Shown: positions 59,179 to 64,000 of the stretch, one piece after another
How the letters are laid out: each line of letters starts with the position of its first letter
Numbering within the stretch: the first letter of the stretch is position 1
Assembly (NCBI GenBank): GCA_947647505.1
Contig: CANSKO010000005.1
Location: 62,001-126,000 of the forward strand
Length of the DNA stretch: 64,000 nt
Source: an uncultured Roseburia sp.
Lineage (GTDB): Bacteria; Bacillota; Clostridia; Lachnospirales; Lachnospiraceae
Direction: 5' to 3'
The notes under the pieces: model-generated
What the model saw: the letters and a program-made list of their open reading frames with translations, nothing else
Told to the model about the DNA's origin: nothing
Database searches by the model: none
Program-made: the position numbers and the translations under genes

Positions 59179-59943
59179 ATGACGAGAATAATAATGCACG
59201 GCTGCAATGGCAGAATGGGGAAGATGATTTATGACGTCTGCAAAGAAGATCCGGGAGCGGACATTGTGGCAGGAGTGGATCTGACGAATCAGAATGACAA
59301 ACCATATCCGGTATTTACAGATATAACGGAGTGCAAAATACATGCGGATGCAGTCATTGATTTTTCGACTGCCTCTGCGGTAGACGGCGTTTTGGCGCAC
59401 TGTGTGGAACGAAAGCTTCCGCTTGTGCTTTGCACAACCGGATTGAGCGAAGCGCAGTGGGAAGGCGTAAAGCGGGCCAGCGAGACGATTTCCGTTTTAA
59501 AATCGGCCAATATGTCGCTTGGGATCAATACGCTGGCGTCCATTTTAAAACAGGCCGCGCAGGCTCTGGCTCCGGCGGGCTTTGACATTGAGATCGTCGA
59601 AAAGCACCACAATCAGAAGCTGGATGCGCCAAGCGGCACGGCGCTTTTCCTTGCAGATCAGATCAATGCGGCATTGGATGCGCCTTATGCGTACAGGTAT
59701 GACCGCAGTCAGGAAAGGAAGCCGAGAGAGCCGCGTGAAATTGGCATATCAGCAGTGCGCGGCGGCACGATTCCGGGGGAGCATGAGGTGATTTTCGCCG
59801 GAATGGATGAAGTGATTACCATTCGGCATACGGCGTTTTCCCGTTCCATATTCGCCAAAGGCGCCATTGCAGCCGCGAAATATCTGGCAGAAAAGGCGCC
59901 CGGCCTGTATGACATGCAGGAAGTGGCCGGTGACGGCAGGTAA
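59179..59943 (+). CDS. dapB: 4-Hydroxy-tetrahydrodipicolinate reductase
   Basis: The 254-aa enzyme carries out the next step with NAD(P)H. The nucleotide motif is IIMHGCNGRMGKMI (about 4-17), the domain crossover has VIDFSTASAV and TTGLSEAQ, and the catalytic His-Lys region is EIVEKHHNQKLDAPSGTAL (about 138). GGAGGAG precedes ATG 59179. It ends 4 bases before the convergent regulator gene, with no terminator seen between them. Confidence 0.96.
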   Translation: MTRIIMHGCNGRMGKMIYDVCKEDPGADIVAGVDLTNQNDKPYPVFTDITECKIHADAVIDFSTASAVDGVLAHCVERKLPLVLCTTGLSEAQWEGVKRASETISVLKSANMSLGINTLASILKQAAQALAPAGFDIEIVEKHHNQKLDAPSGTALFLADQINAALDAPYAYRYDRSQERKPREPREIGISAVRGGTIPGEHEVIFAGMDEVITIRHTAFSRSIFAKGAIAAAKYLAEKAPGLYDMQEVAGDGR

Positions 59944-59947
59944 AGCG

Positions 59948-60331
59948 TCAGATCGTTTTTTTTGCTTTTGATTCCAATACAAATTTTTTGATCGCTGCAA
60001 AGCTGTCTCTGCTGAGGTCGTGTTCCATCCGGCAGGCGTCTTTTGCAGCGGTTTTTTCGTCAACGCCAAGCGATATCAGCCATTCAGACAAAAACGTATG
60101 GCGTTCGTAAATCATTTCCGCGATATCGCGTCCGTTTTCGGTCAGGGTGATAAATCCGGCGTCGTTTACTCTGATGTAGCCGTTTTCCCGCAGGTTTTTC
60201 ATGGCAACGCTGATGCTGGATTTTTTAAAATTCATTTCTGCGGCGATATCAACGGAACGTACGACGGGAAGCCGTTTGCTTAAGACGAGTATGGTTTCCA
60301 GATAATTTTCTGCAGATTCGTTTCTGTGCAT
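59948..60331 (-). CDS. DtxR/MntR-family metal-dependent regulator
   Basis: The 127-aa protein has the winged helix (about 1-65; FKKSSISVAMKNLRENGYI) and the metal-binding dimerisation domain (about 70-120), but no C-terminal SH3-like domain. At the metal site, His in YERHTFL and ACRMEHDLS match the DtxR iron-type Cys-Glu-His pattern rather than the MntR manganese-type Glu. It is divergent from a CorA-type metal transporter, whose promoter is close by. The start ATG 60331 is read from the ORF edge, with GGGGGAAA just upstream on the minus strand. Confidence 0.88.
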   Translation of the reverse strand: MHRNESAENYLETILVLSKRLPVVRSVDIAAEMNFKKSSISVAMKNLRENGYIRVNDAGFITLTENGRDIAEMIYERHTFLSEWLISLGVDEKTAAKDACRMEHDLSRDSFAAIKKFVLESKAKKTI

Positions 60332-60365
60332 GAGAACGTTTCCCCCTGTTTTGTGTTATGAACCG

Positions 60366-60371
60366 ATTATA
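60366..60371 (-). promoter_or_regulatory. Extended -10 promoter of the DtxR-type regulator gene
   Basis: On the minus strand, TGGTATAAT is a perfect extended -10 element whose TATAAT is read from 60371 to 60366, about 35 bases before the start codon. Confidence 0.7.
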
Positions 60372-60436
60372 CCATATTTTGCAGGTATGGGAAGGGGATT
60401 TCTGCGTGGTGGCTGTTCAATTTGGGACGAGTGTGT

Positions 60437-60442
60437 TATAAT
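60437..60442 (+). promoter_or_regulatory. Extended -10 promoter of the CorA gene
   Basis: TGTTATAAT (TATAAT at 60437-60442) lies 32 bases before ATG 60474. The -35 region is poor. The divergent regulator promoter is about 65 bases away. Confidence 0.65.
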
Positions 60443-60473
60443 AAAAAAAATACGGCAAAGATGGAGGCGGGAT

Positions 60474-61418
60474 ATGCAAACGATATACAAGACAGATAAT
60501 GGGATTCTTTCGCAGAAAGAAGGGTTTGAACCGGATATCTGGATTAATCTGATTTCGCCGAATGTGGAAGAGCTGACGGAAGTCGCGGAATTTTATGACG
60601 TTGATATTGCAGACGTCCGGGCGGCGCTCGATGAAGAGGAAAGCTCCCGTGTGCAGATGGAGGACGGCTATACGCTGATCCTTGTGGATATTCCGTTTGA
60701 AGAAATTCGAAATGACCAGCGGGCCTATACGACGATTCCGCTTGGAATTCTTCTGGTGAACAATGCAATTATCACCGTATGCAGCGATGATACGGTGATT
60801 TTAAATTATTTTTATAATAATCGTATGCGCGGATTCAGCACAAAAAAGAAAATGCGGTTTGTCTATCAGATTCTGCTGCGCACGACGAACATGTATCAGG
60901 CGCTGCTGCGCGCAATTGATAAAAAGAGAAGTGAAATCGAGAAACGTGTGGGGACGGAGACGACGGAGGATAAGGACTTGATCAACCTGCATGAGCTGGA
61001 GACGAACCTTGTCTATTTTGCAACGTCACTGAGCGCCAATAAAGTCGTTTTGGACCGTCTGACGCGGTATGAGCGGATCAAGCAGTATCCGGAAGATAAA
61101 GAGCTTCTTGACGATGTAATCGTAGAGAACCGGCAGGCGATCGAGATGACGAATATCTACCGGGACATTATTCATGGCTCCAGAGAGCTCGTGTCTACGA
61201 TTATCAACAACCGTCTGAATAATGTAATGAAATTTCTGACGTCGATTACGCTTGTTATGGCGATTCCGACAATCATATCGGGAATTTACGGCATGAACGT
61301 CAGTGGCAAATGGATGCCGCTTTCTACCGTGCCGCACGGCTTTACCATTATCTGCGCGCTGATTGCGCTGATCTGCGTGCTTGCGCTTTTTATTTTAAAG
61401 CATCGGAAAATGCTATAG
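60474..61418 (+). CDS. CorA-family divalent metal (Mg2+/Co2+) transporter
   Basis: The 314-aa pentameric channel protein has a large cytoplasmic N-terminal funnel (about 1-250) and two C-terminal membrane helices (about 252-272 and 288-308) joined by the signature YGMNVSG, which contains the GMN motif. It admits Mg2+ and sometimes Co2+ or Ni2+. GGAGGCGG at 60463-60470 precedes ATG 60474. The divergent DtxR-type gene suggests metal-dependent control, although no classical operator was recognised. Confidence 0.93.
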   Translation: MQTIYKTDNGILSQKEGFEPDIWINLISPNVEELTEVAEFYDVDIADVRAALDEEESSRVQMEDGYTLILVDIPFEEIRNDQRAYTTIPLGILLVNNAIITVCSDDTVILNYFYNNRMRGFSTKKKMRFVYQILLRTTNMYQALLRAIDKKRSEIEKRVGTETTEDKDLINLHELETNLVYFATSLSANKVVLDRLTRYERIKQYPEDKELLDDVIVENRQAIEMTNIYRDIIHGSRELVSTIINNRLNNVMKFLTSITLVMAIPTIISGIYGMNVSGKWMPLSTVPHGFTIICALIALICVLALFILKHRKML

Positions 61419-61450
61419 ATGCAGCTGTTTTACAGATGCGCTTCTTTTCA

Positions 61451-61487
61451 GGGATTCCAGTGATTTCCACCGGAATCCTTATATTTT
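61451..61487 (+). terminator. Intrinsic terminator after corA
   Basis: GGATTCC (61452-61458) pairs with GGAATCC (61472-61478) and is followed by TTATATTTT. It lies 33 bases after the corA stop. Confidence 0.65.
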
Positions 61488-61498
61488 GGTCACAATTT

Positions 61499-61515
61499 CG
61501 TAATAAGATTGTAAC
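61499..61515 (+). promoter_or_regulatory. WalR-like box before the NlpC/P60 hydrolase gene
   Basis: CGTAAT, five bases, then TGTAAC forms a near-exact TGTAAH-N5-TGTAAH direct repeat, the binding site of the WalR (YycF) wall-homeostasis regulator of Firmicutes. It lies 25 bases before the start codon of a peptidoglycan hydrolase gene, the standard WalR target class. Confidence 0.5.
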
Positions 61516-61539
61516 ATATTTGGAAAGGAGCACAGACAA

Positions 61540-62382
61540 ATGAAACAGAGAAACAGAAAGCTTGCATGCCTGTGCATAACGGCTGCATTTCTGACGGTGG
61601 CGGGAGCCATGCAGACGGGTGCGCAGGAAGCGGAAAAACAGAATCTTTCTTTAGAATCCGTTACGATACATAGCAGGGAAGCGGAGCCTGTCACGGAGGC
61701 GGAAGAAGCAGAGCGGACAATGCAGCGCGCCGCCTTGCAGACGCCTGTCACAGAGGCGGAAGCGTCAGCGGGAACGGGGCAGGAGGCTTTGGCCAAAGCG
61801 GACCAGACGCAGCGGCAGAGCGCATCCGACGGGGAACAGGAATCGTCTGATGAAAGCGGAACGAAGAAAAAGCAGAAAAAGAAGAAAACGTCGTCGAAAA
61901 AAAGCAAGCAGAAGCAGAAAAAAAAGAAAGCTTCCGCGAAGAAGCGCAAAGCGAAAAAGAAGAAGCTTCTGAAACAACAGAAAGCGGCGAAAAAAGAAAA
62001 AAAGAAGGCAAAGCAACAGGCGCGCTCCACGGCGAAGGGGATGGGAGCAAAGATTGCCCGTTATGCGCTGCGCTTTGTGGGAAATCCCTATGTCTACGGG
62101 GGAACCAGTCTGACGCACGGAGCGGACTGCTCCGGATTTGTGATGAGCGTTTACCGGCATTTCGGCATTTCTCTGCCGAGGACTTCCGGAGAGCAGGGCA
62201 GATACGGCAAAAACGCCGGAGGGCTTTCCAATGCGAAGCCGGGCGATCTGATCTCGTATTCCGGTCACATTGGAATTTATATTGGCAATGGACAGATCGT
62301 GCATGCGAGCACGGAAAAGACGGGAATCAAAGTGTCGAACGCTTCCTATCGCCCCATTCTTTCGGTGCGCAGAATTGTTTAG
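61540..62382 (+). CDS. Secreted NlpC/P60 peptidoglycan endopeptidase with Lys-rich linker
   Basis: The 280-aa protein has a signal peptide (cleaved near TGAQEA), an acidic Glu/Ala stretch (about 28-108), a run of almost pure Lys with Ala/Gln/Ser (about 108-165), and an NlpC/P60 domain (about 170-280). The catalytic Cys is in GADCSGFVM (about 197) and His in YSGHIGIYIG (about 246). It would cleave stem peptides, and the very basic linker should hold the enzyme on anionic wall polymers. AAAGGAG at 61524-61530 precedes ATG 61540. A WalR-like box lies directly upstream. Confidence 0.9.
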   Translation: MKQRNRKLACLCITAAFLTVAGAMQTGAQEAEKQNLSLESVTIHSREAEPVTEAEEAERTMQRAALQTPVTEAEASAGTGQEALAKADQTQRQSASDGEQESSDESGTKKKQKKKKTSSKKSKQKQKKKKASAKKRKAKKKKLLKQQKAAKKEKKKAKQQARSTAKGMGAKIARYALRFVGNPYVYGGTSLTHGADCSGFVMSVYRHFGISLPRTSGEQGRYGKNAGGLSNAKPGDLISYSGHIGIYIGNGQIVHASTEKTGIKVSNASYRPILSVRRIV

Positions 62383-62441
62383 GCGACAGGCATAAAAGGA
62401 CGTCGGACCGGCCATACTGAATAAAAACGGCAGGGATGAAT

Positions 62442-63020
62442 ATGAATGTTTTTGTTCGCGGGCAGGATCGTGCATGGGTTTTGGAGCTGGAGAGGCTGTG
62501 TGCAAAGGACGGGATTGGCTTTTTTACGGAGTGGGACAGACGAAAGAAGCTGCATCTTGTCATGACGGACGCGCCGTCTGCAGACGGCGGAAACGGAATG
62601 TTTTTCAACGTTCCGTTTCTCGTCGTATCCAAAGAGAAGCGGGAAGAGAAGATATTGGAAGCGTTTGAAGCGGGCGCGGAGGATTATATGATTTATCCGG
62701 TCAGCCCGAAGATTGCAAGGGCGCGTCTGCTGCGCATTTTAAAGCATTGCAGAATGGAGCGGACGTATCTTGAGAAGCTGCGGGAGAACATGCATTTTAC
62801 GCCAAACGAGTGCAGGATTCTTTCCGTTTTGATGGCATGTCCGGGCAGGGCGTTTTCCAGAGAAGAGCTGGTAGAGAACGGGCTTTCCAGCTGTTATGAT
62901 GGATATGATCGAAATGTGGACAATTACATTCGGCAGATTCGCAAAAAGCTTGCGGCAGAACCGGAACAGGGAAGACAGATTGAGACGGTTTATGGCGTCG
63001 GATACCGCTATGTGCCTTAG
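62442..63020 (+). CDS. OmpR-type DNA-binding protein with degenerate receiver domain
   Basis: The 192-aa protein has a C-terminal OmpR/PhoB winged helix (about 97-192; FTPNECRILSVLMACPGRAFSREEL and YIRQIRKKL, ending VYGVGYRYVP). The N-terminal 95 residues follow the receiver fold in outline (FEAGAEDYMIYPVSPKIARARLLRIL is typical), but the paired acidic residues after strand 1 are missing and the strand 3 Asp is displaced (VMTDAPSADG). It is therefore probably phosphorylation-independent. No histidine kinase is near. ATG 62442 is better spaced from AGGG than ATG 62436. Its stop codon is formed by the start of the palindromic element. Confidence 0.82.
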   Translation: MNVFVRGQDRAWVLELERLCAKDGIGFFTEWDRRKKLHLVMTDAPSADGGNGMFFNVPFLVVSKEKREEKILEAFEAGAEDYMIYPVSPKIARARLLRILKHCRMERTYLEKLRENMHFTPNECRILSVLMACPGRAFSREELVENGLSSCYDGYDRNVDNYIRQIRKKLAAEPEQGRQIETVYGVGYRYVP

Positions 63021-63180
63021 AGCGTGTTTGAAAAATCATTCCCGCCATCTGCACGCCCCACTTAGCGCGAGATTTCACCAAATTCGGTCAACGTAGCCCG
63101 CTACGCCTCCCTTATTTGGCACAAATCTCCCACTAAGTGGGTCGCACATCTGTCAGAAAGCATGTTTCAAACACGCTCTA
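63018..63180. mobile_element. 163-bp palindromic MITE-like element
   Basis: The ends are perfect 16-bp inverted repeats: TAGAGCGTGTTTGAAA at 63018-63033 and TTTCAAACACGCTCTA at 63165-63180. Inside are further nested complementary pairs: CCCACTTAG/CTAAGTGGG, GAGATTT/AAATCTC, CCAAAT/ATTTGG and CGTAGC/GCTACG. The whole element can fold into one long imperfect hairpin. The outermost TA at each end is consistent with a TA target duplication, as made by Tc1/mariner-IS630 type transposases. It has no coding content. I recall similar repeats being frequent in gut Lachnospiraceae, but no copy count can be given here. Confidence 0.82.
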
Positions 63181-63231
63181 GCGCATGCGAAAACAGGCTT
63201 TAGGTAGTTTGTTCCATTTTGGAAAATTTGC

Positions 63232-63260
63232 TTGAGGTCTGCGGTTTTCTGTGGTAAAAT
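63232..63260 (+). promoter_or_regulatory. Promoter of the DUF1934-like gene
   Basis: TTGAGG (63232-63237), 17 bases and TAAAAT (63255-63260) with a TGG extended -10 lie 33 bases before ATG 63293. Confidence 0.6.
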
Positions 63261-63292
63261 CGAAAGCAGAGCGAAAAGGCGGAGGTTTATGT

Positions 63293-63742
63293 ATGACAAA
63301 AGATGTGCTGGTATCCATTAACGGGATGCAGATTGCAAGACAGAATGAAGAGTCGGAACCGATCGAGGTGATTACGGTCGGGGATTATTACAAGAAGAAT
63401 GATAAGCATTACATTATCTATGAGGAAGTGATGGAAGGCTTTTCGGGGACGACAAAAAATATTATCAAATTGCAGGAAGACTGCGTAGATATTACGAAGC
63501 GGGGCATTACGAACGTACATATGGTTTTTGAAAAGAACAGAAAAAATATGACCTGTTATGAGACGCCGTTTGGAAATCTGATGCTTGGGATCAATGCAAA
63601 GGATATTCGGATTACGGAAAAAGAGAATGATATTTCCGTCAATGTAAAGTATGCGCTGGAGCTGAACAATGAACATCTGGCGGACTGTACGATGAAAATG
63701 GAAATTCAGTCGAAGGAAAGCGGAGCGGTTGCGCTTTTTTGA
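63293..63742 (+). CDS. DUF1934 (YwiB-like) calycin-like protein
   Basis: The 149-aa cytosolic protein matches the DUF1934/YwiB family, small beta barrels of unknown role common in Firmicutes. The pattern DVLVSINGMQIARQNEESEP, then YYKKNDKHYIIYEEVMEG, then the strand pairs ending VKYALELNNEHLADCTMKMEI fits an eight-stranded barrel. GGAGG at 63281-63285 gives correct spacing to ATG 63293. It is monocistronic with its own promoter and terminator. Confidence 0.85.
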   Translation: MTKDVLVSINGMQIARQNEESEPIEVITVGDYYKKNDKHYIIYEEVMEGFSGTTKNIIKLQEDCVDITKRGITNVHMVFEKNRKNMTCYETPFGNLMLGINAKDIRITEKENDISVNVKYALELNNEHLADCTMKMEIQSKESGAVALF

Positions 63743-63758
63743 CTGATGGGAGACAGGA

Positions 63759-63787
63759 AAAAGCGGTCGTCAGACCGCTTATTTTTT
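63759..63787. terminator. Intrinsic terminator shared with the convergent gene
   Basis: AAGCGGTC (63761-63768) pairs with GACCGCTT (63773-63780) around GTCA and is followed by TTTTTT (63782-63787). The stem touches the stop codon of the minus-strand gene, so it ends the plus-strand transcript within the other gene's 3' end. Confidence 0.85.
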
Positions 63788-64000
63788 GCCTTTTTTCAGT
63801 TGCTCGTTTGCCGCGTCGTATGTCTGCTTTAACCGGGCGCGAATGCCTTTCTTTTTTGGCTCCGCCTGTGCAAGCGGACGGCGCATCCCTTTGACCGATG
63901 TAATGTAGAGTCCGCTGACAACGGCTTTGACTTCTTTTTTGACGGGGATGGAATCAAAGATTTCGGCATCGCAGATAAAAACGGAAATTTTGGGACCGAC
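63779..64000 (-). CDS. Unknown protein, C-terminal 73 residues (cut by window edge)
   Basis: Reading the minus strand from the right edge gives one open frame ending with TAA at 63781-63779. The visible part includes the beta-strand-like VGPKISVFICDAEIFDSIPV and VVSGLYITSVKGMRR, followed by a very basic helical tail (KKKGIRARLKQTYDAANEQ) ending KKGKK. I do not recognise the family. The start and most of the protein lie outside the window. Confidence 0.55.
   Translation of the reverse strand, partial: VGPKISVFICDAEIFDSIPVKKEVKAVVSGLYITSVKGMRRPLAQAEPKKKGIRARLKQTYDAANEQLKKGKK

Noticed and set aside
1-64000. tRNA or rRNA genes
   Set aside because: No cloverleaf with a GGTTCGAATCC-type T-arm and no rRNA-like conserved blocks were seen on either strand by eye. 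A dedicated tRNA search would be needed to exclude unusual ones.

Overview
The window looks like chromosomal DNA of an anaerobic, Gram-positive member of the Clostridia, most likely a gut-type Lachnospiraceae. This is an inference from several things seen in the sequence: an oxygen-sensitive class III ribonucleotide reductase, class B and C sortases with LPxTG-type substrates, T-box and lysine riboswitches, strong AGGAGG-type ribosome binding sites, moderately GC-rich coding sequence and a SleB-type hydrolase. No tRNA, rRNA, CRISPR array, prophage or complete insertion sequence was seen. One short palindromic MITE-like element is present.

Layout. 1-2.7 kb: the end of a class B sortase, an unknown protein and a CysN-like GTPase with a decayed APS-kinase-like tail. 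2.9-11.5 kb: a tight operon for tetrapyrrole (siroheme) synthesis with a secreted Ig-like protein at its head, then a small protein, precorrin-2 dehydrogenase, HemL, a CoA-disulfide-reductase/rhodanese protein, HemA and a HemC-CobA-HemD triple fusion. HemB is not in the window. 11.6-16.3 kb: a very large secreted GH20 hexosaminidase. 16.4-18.9 kb: T-box-controlled trpB-trpA. 19.4-21.6 kb: DegV and FolC. 21.6-24.4 kb: nrdD-nrdG with NrdR-like boxes. 24.5-28.8 kb: an HtrA protease, a cysteine desulfurase/IscU pair and a coiled-coil SleB-type hydrolase.

28.9-36.4 kb, minus strand: a heptad-repeat coiled-coil protein, TypA/BipA, and a compact type-IV-filament-like cassette. The cassette has a PilT-type ATPase, a PilC/GspF membrane protein, four small one-helix proteins without canonical prepilin sites, and a transglutaminase-like lipoprotein. 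36.6-37.9 kb: a BTAD/SARP-type regulator transcribed divergently from the cassette. 38.3-53.3 kb: a 12-gene surface-fibre operon with a coiled-coil protein, LepB, a 1614-aa His/Cys-repeat adhesin, a major pilin, two class C sortases, a minor pilin-like protein, two SipW-type secreted proteins, two membrane-anchored surface proteins and a SipW-type signal peptidase. A class B sortase faces it on the other strand. This operon combines a sortase-built pilus with a SipW/TasA-like export module.

54-64 kb: housekeeping genes. These are topoisomerase III, a tandem-OB SSB-like protein, a CobO-like adenosyltransferase, lysine-riboswitch-controlled dapA-dapB, a DtxR-type regulator divergent from CorA, an NlpC/P60 hydrolase behind a WalR-like box, an atypical OmpR-type DNA-binding protein ending in the MITE-like palindrome, a DUF1934-like protein, and the 3' end of a minus-strand gene.

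Two themes recur. The first is sulfur and tetrapyrrole metabolism: CysN-like protein, siroheme synthesis, persulfide/CoA-disulfide reductase and cysteine desulfurase. The second is an elaborate cell surface: two kinds of filament, four sortases, two signal peptidases and wall hydrolases.
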